NCBI GenBank assembly: GCA_041180805.1 | Contig: JBEGQX010000255.1 | Location: 1-39,559 of the forward strand | Origin: JBEGQX01 sp041180805 | GTDB lineage: Bacteria > Planctomycetota > Planctomycetia > Gemmatales > Gemmataceae | Direction of reading: 5' to 3' | Length of the DNA stretch: 39,559 nucleotides | Shown here: positions 16,715-26,200 of the stretch, piece after piece | Layout: the number at the start of each line of letters is the position of its first letter | Position numbering within the stretch: position 1 is the first letter of the stretch | Program-made: the position numbers and the translations under genes | The notes under the pieces: model-generated | What the model was told of the DNA's origin: nothing | Databases searched by the model: none | The model's input: the letters and a program-made list of their open reading frames with translations, nothing else

Positions 16715-17122
16715 ATGAAAAGCGAATTTGACATTTTGGTTGATGATCTTATGGCAGTTCTAGCTGCCACTGCTACGGGTGACGCCACAAAGGTTTCTGA
16801 AGAACCTTCCACGCCATACATGCGTGATGAAGATGATGACTATGAAGACGATGAAGATGATGACGAGGAAGAAGATGAAGACGATGATGAGGATGATGAC
16901 GACGACGATGATGACGAAGAATTCGACGATGAAGAATTTGATGATGAAGAACTAGACGACGATGATTTCGATGACGACGACTTCGACGACGACTTTGATG
17001 ATGAAGAATTTGATGAAGAACTAGATGATGAAGATGATGACGACGATGATTTTGATGATGATGAGGATGATGACGACGACGATGATGAGGAAGATGAAGA
17101 TGACGACGACGAAGAGGATTGA
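16715..17122 (+). CDS. Extremely acidic Asp/Glu-repeat protein
   Basis: The 135-residue protein has an ordinary N-terminus (about 36 residues, MKSEFDILVDDLMAVLAATATG then a Thr/Ser/Pro linker). After that comes a tail of roughly 97 residues made only of Asp and Glu, broken by single Phe, Leu or Tyr residues. In the middle the Phe/Leu recur about every five residues (EEFDDEEFDDEELDDDDF). The base sequence is a run of GAT/GAC/GAA codons. It is a real gene: strong ribosome binding site, own intergenic region upstream, and a perfect terminator 15 bases after the stop. It has no signal peptide. Possible roles are cation binding, nucleic-acid mimicry or charge-based chaperoning; none can be shown. 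The tail resembles that of RNA polymerase delta, but the N-terminus does not match that family. Confidence 0.8.
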   Translation: MKSEFDILVDDLMAVLAATATGDATKVSEEPSTPYMRDEDDDYEDDEDDDEEEDEDDDEDDDDDDDDEEFDDEEFDDEELDDDDFDDDDFDDDFDDEEFDEELDDEDDDDDDFDDDEDDDDDDDEEDEDDDDEED

Positions 17123-17137
17123 TCCTTAAAATTTACA

Positions 17138-17169
17138 GAACCCGGCTTAATCGCCGGGTTCTTTTGTTT
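17138..17169 (+). terminator. Rho-independent terminator after the acidic protein
   Basis: A perfect 9-bp stem GAACCCGGC/GCCGGGTTC with loop TTAATC is followed by TTTTGTTT. It ends transcription of the acidic protein gene and separates it from the TPR gene downstream. Confidence 0.9.
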
Positions 17170-17188
17170 GGTACTCCATTTTAGCCAC

Positions 17189-17217
17189 TATACAACGTGA
17201 TTATGCTGGTCTATAAT
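17189..17217 (+). promoter_or_regulatory. Promoter of the small TPR gene
   Basis: TATAAT at 17212-17217 is a perfect -10. TATACA at 17189-17194 lies 17 bases upstream as a weaker -35 (4 of 6). The predicted start near 17224 leaves a short leader before ATG 17262. It sits just after the terminator, as expected for a new transcription unit. Confidence 0.5.
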
Positions 17218-17261
17218 TGAATTGTTGCTGAGAAAAATATCATTGCTGTTAGGATCCGATC

Positions 17262-17699
17262 ATGGGCAATCAACCATCAAATCCGGGTGAAGAATCTGGT
17301 AAATCCTCGGCAACCGATCCACAAAAAATACGGGTTCTCCCTCACGCCCAGGCGGATTTTGAACTGGAGTTTTACCAGGCTATTTTGAAAATTCATCCAG
17401 ATTATGTGGATGTTTTAAGAGTACTTGGAAACCTCCTTACTCTTAAAGGTAAATATGCCGAAGGTCTGGCTATTGATAAAAGGTTGGTAAGGTTGAGGCC
17501 TTCAGATGCCTTGGCACATTATAATCTTGCTTGTAGTTATGCCCTTTTGAAAAGGGTTGACATGTCTTTGAAGACCCTTAGAACTGCCATGGAGCTAGGC
17601 TACAGTGATTTTCGCTACATGAAAGAAGACAATGATCTTGAGTCCATCCGGCATGATCCAAGATTTCGTCAAATGATCAGAGAATTTGAAAACAAGTAA
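17262..17699 (+). CDS. Small TPR-containing protein
   Basis: The 145-residue protein has a disordered polar N-terminus (about 30 residues) and then about two to three TPR-like helical hairpins: FYQAILKIHPDYVDVLRVLGNLLTLKGKYAEGLAIDKRL, then LRPSDALAHYNLACSYALLKRVDMSLKTLRTAMELG. It closes with DPRFRQMIREFE, a C-terminal signature common in small bacterial TPR proteins. Cytoplasmic; a protein-interaction role is inferred and the partner is unknown. It has its own promoter and is separated from the next gene by about 215 bases. Confidence 0.85.
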   Translation: MGNQPSNPGEESGKSSATDPQKIRVLPHAQADFELEFYQAILKIHPDYVDVLRVLGNLLTLKGKYAEGLAIDKRLVRLRPSDALAHYNLACSYALLKRVDMSLKTLRTAMELGYSDFRYMKEDNDLESIRHDPRFRQMIREFENK

Positions 17700-17814
17700 T
17701 AATTCTCTTTTTGCAATCCAGCCTGTTTATTTTTGCCATATCATTGTTTGGTTGTTAAATCGCGCAAAATGCGAGGTTTTGTTCTGGGATATTCTCGATT
17801 TCCATGAATAGGCC

Positions 17815-17844
17815 TTGAGATTTTTTTATCCTTCTCGTTATAGA
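17815..17844 (+). promoter_or_regulatory. Promoter candidate of the C26-like/AnmK-like operon
   Basis: TTGAGA at 17815-17820 (5 of 6) is followed after 18 bases by TATAGA at 17839-17844. Transcription would start around 17851, about 65 bases before the ATG at 17915. Confidence 0.45.
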
Positions 17845-17914
17845 CCCCAACATGAAGTGACCTAACGGCGCTTTGGAATTTTGTTTGATTTCATTCATGA
17901 GGGAAGGAAGCATA

Positions 17915-18676
17915 ATGTCCCGCGAAAATAGACCCTTGATTGGTATTAATGTGGATGTGATTGCCAGTCCAAGAAAAAAACATTCCATGTTTCGGCTAGG
18001 TTCAGGATATTGCGACAGTATCCTTGCAGCAGGTGGAATACCCCTGATCATACCATCCATCCTAAAAGAAACAGATATGGATGCCATTTTGGATAAACTT
18101 GATGGTTTTATTCTCAGTGGTGGTGCCGACATGGATCCTAGAAGGAACAACCAGTCCATGCACCCTTCCATTCAAATGATGGCGGCAAGAAGGGAAGATT
18201 CTGACAGGTCGCTTGTCCGGAAAATCATTGAGAGAAAAATGCCCGTATTGGGGATCGGTCTTGGCATGCAGCAGATGAATGTTGCCATGGGTGGCAGCTT
18301 GATGCTTCATATTCCTGAAGAAATGCCAAGATGCATGCCCCATATGGATCCCTCAGATGATTTTCACAGGCATCTGGCGTTATTACAGCCAAATACAAGG
18401 CTTCAGGAGATTTATGGTGGAGATGAGTTGCGAGTGAATAGTTCGCACCATCAAGCGGTAAAAACATTGGGGGCATGCTTGAAAGTCGGCGCGCTTGCAC
18501 CGGATGGAATCATCGAGGCCATTGAACATGAGGATGCAGGCTGGTTTTATATCGGCGTTCAGTGGCATCCGGAATCTGAAAGCGGTACAGCCTTGGATTC
18601 GCAGTTGTTTGAATGCTTTGTGCAATCATGCGGTGCGGAAAATTCCATAAAGGAAAGCCTCGAACTGGCTGCATAA
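17915..18676 (+). CDS. Class I glutamine-amidotransferase-like (peptidase C26) protein lacking the catalytic Cys
   Basis: The 253-residue protein has the fold of the gamma-glutamyl-gamma-aminobutyrate hydrolase family (PuuD-like, peptidase C26). The motif FILSGGADMDPR, the nucleophile-elbow region VLGIGLGMQQMNVAMGGSL and the C-terminal VQWHPE all align. In active members the elbow reads GICRG; here residue 115 is Gly (codon GGT, 18257-18259) and the following Arg is Leu. The nucleophile is therefore absent, while the His-Pro-Glu (218-220) remains. It is probably a binding protein or pseudoenzyme. ATG 17915 is preferred over an upstream in-frame ATG because of the AGGGAAGGAAG ribosome binding site. 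The AnmK-like gene follows by 18 bases. Confidence 0.88.
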   Translation: MSRENRPLIGINVDVIASPRKKHSMFRLGSGYCDSILAAGGIPLIIPSILKETDMDAILDKLDGFILSGGADMDPRRNNQSMHPSIQMMAARREDSDRSLVRKIIERKMPVLGIGLGMQQMNVAMGGSLMLHIPEEMPRCMPHMDPSDDFHRHLALLQPNTRLQEIYGGDELRVNSSHHQAVKTLGACLKVGALAPDGIIEAIEHEDAGWFYIGVQWHPESESGTALDSQLFECFVQSCGAENSIKESLELAA

Positions 18677-18694
18677 CCCGCGCAGGAGAATCTT

Positions 18695-19858
18695 ATGTCC
18701 CGGTACTTGCTGGGGCTTCATGCCGGTTGTTCCGAGCCTGGTGTTCACTCAGCCCTGGTGAAGGTGCACGAAAGTGCCTCTTCGCCCGGGCCAAGGTTCA
18801 TTTTGGGAATGTTCCAGCCATTTCCTTTGGAATTGTGTAAATGGCTTTCAAAGGTGGGTGACCGCAACCCGGGTGATACACAGTTTTTCGGGGAAGCTTG
18901 CAGGCTAATCATCAGTCAGTTTGTGGTTGCAGCCTATGCCACCATTCGGGAAGCAGGCTTAAAGCCTGAATTAATTACCGCGATTGGTTGTGATACCGCG
19001 CTGGGTTCTCTGGAGGAATCCAGAAGAATGCGCGCATTGGCAGGTTGGGGACCGGGGATGGATATATCCAAGGGAACCGGTATAAGCGTGGTTGCCCTGC
19101 AAACTGGTTGTCTTCAAGGCAGGGAACAAAACAGCGATCCTGTTTTTTGTGATATCTCAAGGAAGGTTTCCAAGCCTTGTATTCATATTCACCTTGGTGG
19201 CACGGTAAGATTATTTGCTGAAATACCTGGTCACAAGCCTTTTTACGCCAATCTGGGCCCTTGTGGTTCCCTTTTTGAAGTTCTTTATTCTTCTAAAAAA
19301 CATTTGCTGAATGGGGCCGAGAATTTTTCCAAGATGGCGGTCCAAGGTGCTTGTGAGGAAACCATATTAGGTAAATGGAAACAATCCTCAGCCAGATTTT
19401 CAGCCAGGAAAAATCGGGATGATTTTGCCAAGAATGTTCTGGAAGATATAAGCCGCAGTGTACGCCCGGAACAGGATTCGGCGAATATTCTTTGTACAGG
19501 CCATCATTTTGTTGTTTCAAACATCACGGAAGCATTAGCAGACTTGAGAAAAGCTGGAATGAGCGGACCATGTTTTCTTAGTGGCCCCCAGGCAAAAAAT
19601 GGCTTTCTTAGGCACCTTATGGCACTGGCTATGCCAAACATGGAATGGCTTACCTCAGACGGGCTTGGAATTCCCTCGGTCTCCTTTGATGCATATGCCA
19701 GAGCATTGGCTGCCAGCATGGCACTTGCCAAGGGATCCCATGACCGCTTTTCTGCTTCCGATTCAAACTTTCCTTCAGCGGCTTTTTACCCGGGTAATTC
19801 GGAATCTTGGGCCTCTTGTTTACGATGGATGAATGGGGATTCAAGAAAGATTGCCTGA
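18695..19858 (+). CDS. Divergent AnmK-like (anhydro-N-acetylmuramic acid kinase fold) protein
   Basis: The 387-residue protein can be aligned with AnmK, the kinase of peptidoglycan recycling. The N-terminal AGCSEPGVHSALV sits where AnmK has SGTSLDGVDVVL. ITAIGCDTA matches the region of GCHGQT, IHIHLGGTVRLF that of NIGGIANLS, YANLGPCGSLFEV that of DTGPGNMLMD. ILCTGHHFVVSNI and a late SFDAYARALAASMAL match the C-terminal elements. The phosphate-binding and catalytic Asp motifs (the SLDG Asp and the GDFRxxDxAxGGQGAPL block) are not preserved, so kinase activity is doubtful. It follows the C26-like gene by 18 bases. Assignment is by my own alignment of short motifs and is moderate; another ASKHA-fold family is possible. 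Confidence 0.65.
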   Translation: MSRYLLGLHAGCSEPGVHSALVKVHESASSPGPRFILGMFQPFPLELCKWLSKVGDRNPGDTQFFGEACRLIISQFVVAAYATIREAGLKPELITAIGCDTALGSLEESRRMRALAGWGPGMDISKGTGISVVALQTGCLQGREQNSDPVFCDISRKVSKPCIHIHLGGTVRLFAEIPGHKPFYANLGPCGSLFEVLYSSKKHLLNGAENFSKMAVQGACEETILGKWKQSSARFSARKNRDDFAKNVLEDISRSVRPEQDSANILCTGHHFVVSNITEALADLRKAGMSGPCFLSGPQAKNGFLRHLMALAMPNMEWLTSDGLGIPSVSFDAYARALAASMALAKGSHDRFSASDSNFPSAAFYPGNSESWASCLRWMNGDSRKIA

Positions 19859-19921
19859 TTCCGCATAACACCTTTAATTCAAGTGCTAGAATACTGAATA
19901 ATTGCTAACACCTAAAGGACC

Positions 19922-20806
19922 ATGATGGGCCAGCCGGGTCTCAAAATAACTTTGACTGCGGATTTGCACTGGGGAATTGCTCGTGGCATGAATGCAAACC
20001 ATGCCATGGTTGACCATGTATTGGCAAACCCACCGGATGTTTTTTTGCTTGCGGGAGACATAGGGCATTCCCATCATTTTGCGGAGTGTCTTGGCAAGTT
20101 CAAACAGCTTGACTGCATTAAGGCGTTGGTGCCCGGCAATCATGACATATGGGTTACCCCGGATGATCAGCGGGGTACCTCCTGGGATTTGTATTCCAGT
20201 ATTCTTCCCAAAATTGCCAGTGAATTCGGCTTTCATTATTTGGATCAAAATCCCTTGCATTTGGATAAGCATGGATTGTCCATTGTTGGGAATATGAATT
20301 GGTATGATTACTCTTGGAGCGAACAAAAAATTCTCGAGAATTACCCTGGTGAGGAAGCCAGGTTGCTTTCCAAAAGATTCACTCGAGGACAACACAACGA
20401 TTTTAATTACGTTCGCTGGCAGCATGATGACAAATCCTTTACCAGGGAAATAGTTGGAATTTTTGGCCGGCATTTGGAACAAGTTCGTGACAAAGGCTAT
20501 CGTTCTTTGGTTATCACACATCATCCCGCAATCAGGCCGCTTAGTTTTCCCCAATTAGACCACGATACGAGCTTGGATGCCCTTTTGTGGGAGGGTCTTA
20601 GCGGCAATGCCGCCCTTGAGAATCTAATCCTTGGTAACAAGCACTTTGTCAGCCATGTCTTTTGTGGACATACCCATCGGGTGAGAATGGAAGACTGGAA
20701 TGGAATCAGGGGCTACAATATCGGAAGTGACTATCATTTCAAAAGGTTGCTTGAAATGTCCTGGCCTGATGGTGAAATAACTGCCAGGGAATTTCATGGC
20801 TGGTAA
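19922..20806 (+). CDS. Calcineurin-like metallophosphoesterase
   Basis: The 294-residue protein carries the full metal-ligand set of calcineurin-like phosphoesterases in order: ADLHWG (D14, H16), LLAGDIGHS, VPGNHDIW, VITHHPA and CGHTHRVR. It is expected to hold two divalent metals and hydrolyse a phosphoester; the substrate (nucleotide, phospholipid headgroup or phosphoprotein) cannot be told. There is no signal peptide or membrane segment, so cytoplasmic. ATG 19922 or the adjacent ATG 19925 could start it; an AAAGGA ribosome binding site lies just upstream. The ABC-permease/CPBP gene follows by fewer than 30 bases, suggesting co-transcription. Confidence 0.92.
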   Translation: MMGQPGLKITLTADLHWGIARGMNANHAMVDHVLANPPDVFLLAGDIGHSHHFAECLGKFKQLDCIKALVPGNHDIWVTPDDQRGTSWDLYSSILPKIASEFGFHYLDQNPLHLDKHGLSIVGNMNWYDYSWSEQKILENYPGEEARLLSKRFTRGQHNDFNYVRWQHDDKSFTREIVGIFGRHLEQVRDKGYRSLVITHHPAIRPLSFPQLDHDTSLDALLWEGLSGNAALENLILGNKHFVSHVFCGHTHRVRMEDWNGIRGYNIGSDYHFKRLLEMSWPDGEITAREFHGW

Positions 20807-20832
20807 AGTAATTTTCTGTCCGGGTGAAATAC

Positions 20833-23106
20833 ATGTCCAGTTTTAGGAACATATTCACGATATGCTCCCATGACCTTTTGGATCAGATTCGGGATCGACG
20901 AACTCTTTTCATGATTTTGGTTTTGCCGATCGTGCTTTATCCCATAGCTGGGCAACTAGTTGTACACCTTGCGGTAAAACAGCAGATTCAGCCAAGAACA
21001 ATTGCTGTTTTAGGGTCTGAAAAAATAAGGCCCTTTGGCGCTATGGAAGAAAAATCCCTGGTTTCAGTTGTTCCTATGCTTGCTTCGATGGCCTTGGAAG
21101 GTGATTTTTTTGGGTCCGTTTCCTTTCTTCAAGCCTGGTCCCTGGTTGAGCAATTATGGGTTCCACCTCTTTTTATTCGAGATGGTGAAAAGCTGCGATT
21201 GCATCCAAAATACGACAACGGTTCAGCGTTTGAATTGCTCGCCAATTGGATGGATGTGAAATCGCCGGAACCTAAGTCTGATAAGGATCCTGGGGAATGG
21301 GTGGCGGGTGTAATTGGAAGCCAACCGGATGCGATACTTAAATTCCCTGATGATTTCATGGAAAATATTAGGGGGAGCAAGTCCGGTCAAATCAAGCTGG
21401 ATGTAAATGAAAAGGATGATAACTCCCTGATGGTCGCAGGTCAGATTCAAACAATTCTATTTAGGTATGAATCCGCCTTGAGGAAGGCTCGTTTTCTCTC
21501 GCGGGGACTTCCGCCTGATTTTCATCGTCTGGTTGTTATTACAGAGGCACAGGGTGGTAAACAACCAAAAGATATGCTGCAGGCAGAAATAAGGAATCTC
21601 CTCAAAAGGGTAATTCCCATGCTGATGGTAATGTGGGCTTTGGTTGGAGCTTTATATCCCGCTGTGGATTTATGTGCCGGAGAAAAAGAGCGTGGCACCA
21701 TGGAAACATTGCTGATCAGTGCCGCTAGTCGTTTCGAAATTGTGCTTGGAAAGTTTCTGGCGATTTGGACTTTTAGCACATTTACGGCCCTTTTAAATAT
21801 CGCTTGCATGGGTTTGACGGCTTGGTACCTTGCCAGTTCTTACCTTTCCCTTGGTGGAACAAATTCCTGGAATTTGTTGTGGGCATTACCCTTGCTGCTG
21901 CCATTGGGTGCTTTTTTTAGTTCACTAAGCCTGGCGATCGGTTCCTACGCAAAAAGCAGCAGGGAAGGCCAGTACTACCTTATGCCATTGGTCATGGTGG
22001 TCTTGCCTTTGGTATTGGTATCCATGGCACCGGGATCAAAAATAAATCTCACTTATTGTTTTGTTCCTGTAGCGGGAATAACCCTTGTTATGCAGGAACT
22101 ACTGGCTGGAGAATTTAACCTTCAATTGATTGGCTATTTGGTGATGGTAATGGGGGTGACAAGCTGGTACGCATTCATGGCTCTTCGGTGGGCGGTGGTG
22201 CAATTTCAAAAGGAAGAAGTACTTTTTCGTGAGGCGGAATTATTCAACTGGCAGTCATTGGTAAGAAAACTTTTGCCATTACGATCTTTGGGTGAAAGCT
22301 TTGGATTTGGCCTTGCCGGCCTTTTGCTCGTGATAGCTACCATGTTTTTGCCTGGGCTGGGTTATTGGCAATCAAAAGGAATCGATCCTGTGGTGGCTGG
22401 GCTAGTTCCGGTGATTTTTCTTTCGATGGGCTGGGGTATAGCCCCGGCCCGTTCTCTTGCGGTTACGAGTTGGAGTTGGAAATACCTTTTCCTTGGCATG
22501 GGAACCGGTGTATTGCTTATGCCATTGCTTGCTGAAATTCAATTAAGGCTTAATCTTCTTTCTGGCTGGAAAGAATTAATTCAAAACCTTGGCCAAAAGG
22601 GCAAACTCAATTTGCCGGCAACAATGACGCTTGGAAATTATTATGGTTTTGTTTTGCTTCCAATAATGGCCAGAGAGCTAGTCTTCAGGGGATTTTTGCA
22701 GGGTAACTGGTGTTCGGCATTCGGGGAACTCAGTTCGATAGGATTGGTGGCTGCATTGTCCGCGGCATCTACTTTTCATGAAGGAAGATTCCTGGTGGAT
22801 TTATTGTCGGGGACCTTTGCCGGGTTGCTGGTGGTGAGGTCGCGAAGCATATACCCTGCCCTTGCGTTGCAGTTAACCTTGGCGCTTCCCGCCCTAGTCA
22901 CGATTTTCGGAATAGATAATTTGAAATCGATAGAGATCTCCATGGAACAGTTGCGAGCCTCGCACATAGGATGGTATTTGATATTGACCTTAAGTCTCTT
23001 GGGTCTGGTTTTAATTGGCATTGGTTTGATTTGTCCAGGATTTGCTTCCAGAGTTCAAAAAACTTTGGTTAAAAATCTGAGATCAGGAGTTCAATCCGGT
23101 GCCTGA
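20833..23106 (+). CDS. ABC-2 type permease (NatB-like) fused to a degenerate CPBP membrane domain
   Basis: The ~757-residue membrane protein begins with a NatB/ABC-2 permease: a short cytoplasmic start, DQIRDRRTLFMILVLPIVLYP, a large extracytoplasmic loop (about 60-260), then six or so membrane helices after CAGEKERGTMETLLISAASR. The C-terminal third (about from residue 480) is a CPBP (CAAX/Rce1-like) domain, marked by ARELVFRGFLQGNW and STFHEGRF. In CPBP proteases the first motif is EExxxR; here the first Glu is Arg, and the last-motif His (usually HxxxN/B) is replaced by Gln in YPALALQL. Proteolysis is therefore unlikely. Start: ATG 20833 with GGTGA upstream; GTG 20824 is an alternative. 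No ATPase (NatA) lies beside it. Confidence 0.85.
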   Translation: MSSFRNIFTICSHDLLDQIRDRRTLFMILVLPIVLYPIAGQLVVHLAVKQQIQPRTIAVLGSEKIRPFGAMEEKSLVSVVPMLASMALEGDFFGSVSFLQAWSLVEQLWVPPLFIRDGEKLRLHPKYDNGSAFELLANWMDVKSPEPKSDKDPGEWVAGVIGSQPDAILKFPDDFMENIRGSKSGQIKLDVNEKDDNSLMVAGQIQTILFRYESALRKARFLSRGLPPDFHRLVVITEAQGGKQPKDMLQAEIRNLLKRVIPMLMVMWALVGALYPAVDLCAGEKERGTMETLLISAASRFEIVLGKFLAIWTFSTFTALLNIACMGLTAWYLASSYLSLGGTNSWNLLWALPLLLPLGAFFSSLSLAIGSYAKSSREGQYYLMPLVMVVLPLVLVSMAPGSKINLTYCFVPVAGITLVMQELLAGEFNLQLIGYLVMVMGVTSWYAFMALRWAVVQFQKEEVLFREAELFNWQSLVRKLLPLRSLGESFGFGLAGLLLVIATMFLPGLGYWQSKGIDPVVAGLVPVIFLSMGWGIAPARSLAVTSWSWKYLFLGMGTGVLLMPLLAEIQLRLNLLSGWKELIQNLGQKGKLNLPATMTLGNYYGFVLLPIMARELVFRGFLQGNWCSAFGELSSIGLVAALSAASTFHEGRFLVDLLSGTFAGLLVVRSRSIYPALALQLTLALPALVTIFGIDNLKSIEISMEQLRASHIGWYLILTLSLLGLVLIGIGLICPGFASRVQKTLVKNLRSGVQSGA

Positions 23107-23212
23107 TTTTGCAAAATAATTTTTAATAATTACAACCCATCGTTGACAGTTAGCATTGCTGCTGACAGACTATATTTTCCTTCCGTAACTCATGGGCTTT
23201 CATGGGGATATC
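23107..23212. promoter_or_regulatory. Promoter region of the giant WD40 gene (weak evidence)
   Basis: A perfect TTGACA lies at 23143-23148. The best -10 (TATATT, 23171-23176) is 22 bases away, too far for a standard promoter, and a closer GACTAT at 23168-23173 (spacer 19) is poor. The region is AT-rich and the only upstream gap before the WD40 gene, so a promoter is expected, but its exact position is unsure. Confidence 0.3.
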
Positions 23213-26200
23213 ATGCCAATCCATTTTATCGTTGAAAAATTCCATCATCATGTTGCATACCGTGGCTTCGCAAGGTGTCTATTGGGAATACTGTTTTTGG
23301 GGATGGTTTTGGAATGGTGTGGCGCGCAGGAAAGCGGGCTTCCCGGTTCTGGCAAGGCACTGAAAGGCCATGTGGAAACAGTGTATTCGGTGGCATTTCA
23401 TCCAAAAATAAGACAGGTGGTGACGGGTAGCTTTGATAAATCGGTAAAGGTATGGGATGTGAATTCTGGCAAGGAAATTAAAAGTTTTTCCGGCCAGCAG
23501 GGGCATCAGCAAATGGTTCTATCTGTCGCAATAAGCCCTGACGGTTCCATGATAGCTTCGGGTGGTACAGACAATACTTTAAAAATTTGGGACTATCCTT
23601 CAGCACATTCTGTCTGGAAAGAAAAAGCAGGCGATGGAATTTTCTCATGTTCCCCCACCCCGGATGGAAAATACCTTGCGGTAGGTTTTAAAGACGGAAC
23701 CGTGAAATTCTGGAAAGATATTCCACTCAAGGATCTGAAAGAATTGCCAAAGAACGCTGTAATTATGAAAGGGCATACAGCGCCGGTAACAGGATTGCAG
23801 ATACTCAATAACGGCCAAAAAATTATTTCCTCTGGCAACGATGGTGTGATTCAGCATTGGAATTCCGCAGAGAACAAAGTTCTGCAGAAAATAGGAGCCC
23901 ACGAGGGGGGTGTTACTTCATTGCTTGCTAATTCAAATGGTCAGGTCATCAGTGCCGGCAATGACGGTTTGATCAAGTATTGGAACACTCAGGCCAAATC
24001 TGTTCCTGAAACTGAGGCGGTCACTAATGCCGAAGTTCTAACCATGGCATTTTCTCCTGATGCAGCCATTGCTGTGTTTGCCACCTCAAAACCTGAAATC
24101 GTTGTTTACAAAACAAATCCTTGGGCCAAATCGGCAACTTTACCAGTGAGCCATGCTGACATCCGAAAAATCTCCATAAGTGCCGACAAAAAATGGCTTT
24201 TGGCGTTCACCCAAAAAGGTGCTCTGGAACTTTGGAATTTGGCCGATGGAAAGATGATTTCATCCCGATTGGTGGAAACCGATGGTTTTTTAGAAATAGG
24301 ATTTCTTGGAGCTAGCCAATATTTCAGCGCAGGAAAGCCTTCTGGTATCAAAGTTTGGAATTTGCCCCAGGGGCAATTATCCCCACCCCTGGCCTTGCCA
24401 GAAAAAGTGGCACAGGCAGTTTCTCTGGATGATGGCAAGAATTTTGCTTGGGTCGGGGCTTCTGGCCAATTGAGAATAGGTGGAAACAATGTCATAGCGA
24501 AAGGATTGGATTCAAATCGAAGTGCCTTTGTAATTTCTGAAAATGCAAAGGCTTGTTTTGTCGGTGGAAATGATGGATCACTTTCACTGGTGACCAATGA
24601 CAAGAAAAATCGTAAGGAAAATGCCGACAAGGGAAAAGTTGTTCAGCTTACAGTTCTTGCCGGAAATATTGTTTCACTCGGTGAGGACAAAGTTCTTAAA
24701 TTTTGGAGGAATAATTTCCTTGATGGTAAAGAGCCAGAAAAGGCCACCCCATATTTTGAAAAAAGCCTTGATGGACAGCCGGTGAATTTGACAAGCCAGC
24801 CCGCAAAATCCCTGGCATGGATTGGTTTTGCGGATGGTCGCATTCAGGCATTTCAGATAGCTGACGGAAAACTTGTCCATGATTTGAAATCGGGTTCCGG
24901 GCCGGTGCGGGAAATACTTTTTTCCAAAGATTCTGGCACGCTTCTGGCGATTTTAAAAAACGGAAGTTTGAAATCATTTGATTTAAAGGTTAACCCGCCC
25001 AAGGAGATGCCTGAATTTGCTGTGGGAGAATCCTTGTCTTCCGCCATATCTGGCGATGGAAAGCTGGCGGCCTTTCTGACACCGGATGGGGAAAAATCTT
25101 CTTTGGTAGTTGTGGACCTTCTTGCCAGACAAAAAGTATTCTCGGTTAGGTTAGAGCAAAAGGGCTTTGGGTTGCAGTTTCAGCAGGACAAAAAAGCCTT
25201 GCAAATATTGTTTAATGATGCTCAGAAAAGTGTTCCCTTGGACATTGAAAATATGATTTTGGGTAAATTTCTGGCATTGAAGAATAATGGGTTTTTGGTC
25301 CTGGGTGAGGATGGCAAAAATGATCTGAAAACCATCCCCAACTTAAGCCAGTTGGTGGGTTCAATGTATTTTTCTCCGGAAGTTTCCCACGCCGCAATTT
25401 TGGCAGACAAAACCATTAAAATCCTGAAAGTTGATGACGGAAAAGAACTTTGGGTATTGCCACATCCTCAAAAAGTTTTGAGTGTAAAGTTTTCATCGGA
25501 TAAGTCACGGGTAGCCTCCTTGGCGCAGGATGGAATTGTAAGGCTTTGGGACGTTGCCACTGGTCGTCAATTGCAATTTTATGATGTGGGTGGTTTTGCG
25601 AATCTTGGTGATTTTCACCCTCAGGGGCAATCTATTTTTGCCTTGGGCAAAGATAAAAAAATTCACTCACTGGTTTTGGCGAATTCCAAATCCATAGCTT
25701 CAAACGCCTCGGTTCGTTCGCTTGTATTTTTGCCAAACGGACAATCTTTTGCTGGTATTTGCGACGACAAAACCCTTAAAATTTGGAACATTAATAATGG
25801 AAATGTTGAGAAGGAATTTGTTGCCACTTCAAATGCGCTTGGAACGGTGGCTTTCTCGCCCAATAATCAGTTGTTTGTGTTGGGTGGTGTCGATTCTGAG
25901 GTTAGGATTTACCAAACCGGTGATCAAAAACTGGTTGGCAGTTTGAAAACTAACTCGGGTGTGCGAAATATTCAATTTCAAAAAGAAAATGTCTTGGCTG
26001 TTGCAGGCGAGGATGGTTCGCTGGTTCTGTATTCCATACCTTTCACGCCAGGGCAGCAGATCTCACCAGACTTTGGAAAGATGATTCAAGGTTTTGAAAT
26101 TGGCAACCAACCTTCAGGGTTTGGTTTTATTCGCGAGTCCAAGGCGATTTTCGTGGCGGATGCCACAGGATTACTTCAAGAATTCAAAATTGCCGCAGAA

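Noticed and set aside
16800..17122. GAT/GAC-rich tract as a CRISPR or simple repeat
   Set aside because: No unit with spacers; the tract stays in frame, with ribosome binding site and terminator, so it is coding.
17815..17914. Start of the C26-like protein at the upstream ATG 17873
   Set aside because: The upstream start would add 14 residues without family similarity; ATG 17915 has a strong ribosome binding site and the family N-terminus.
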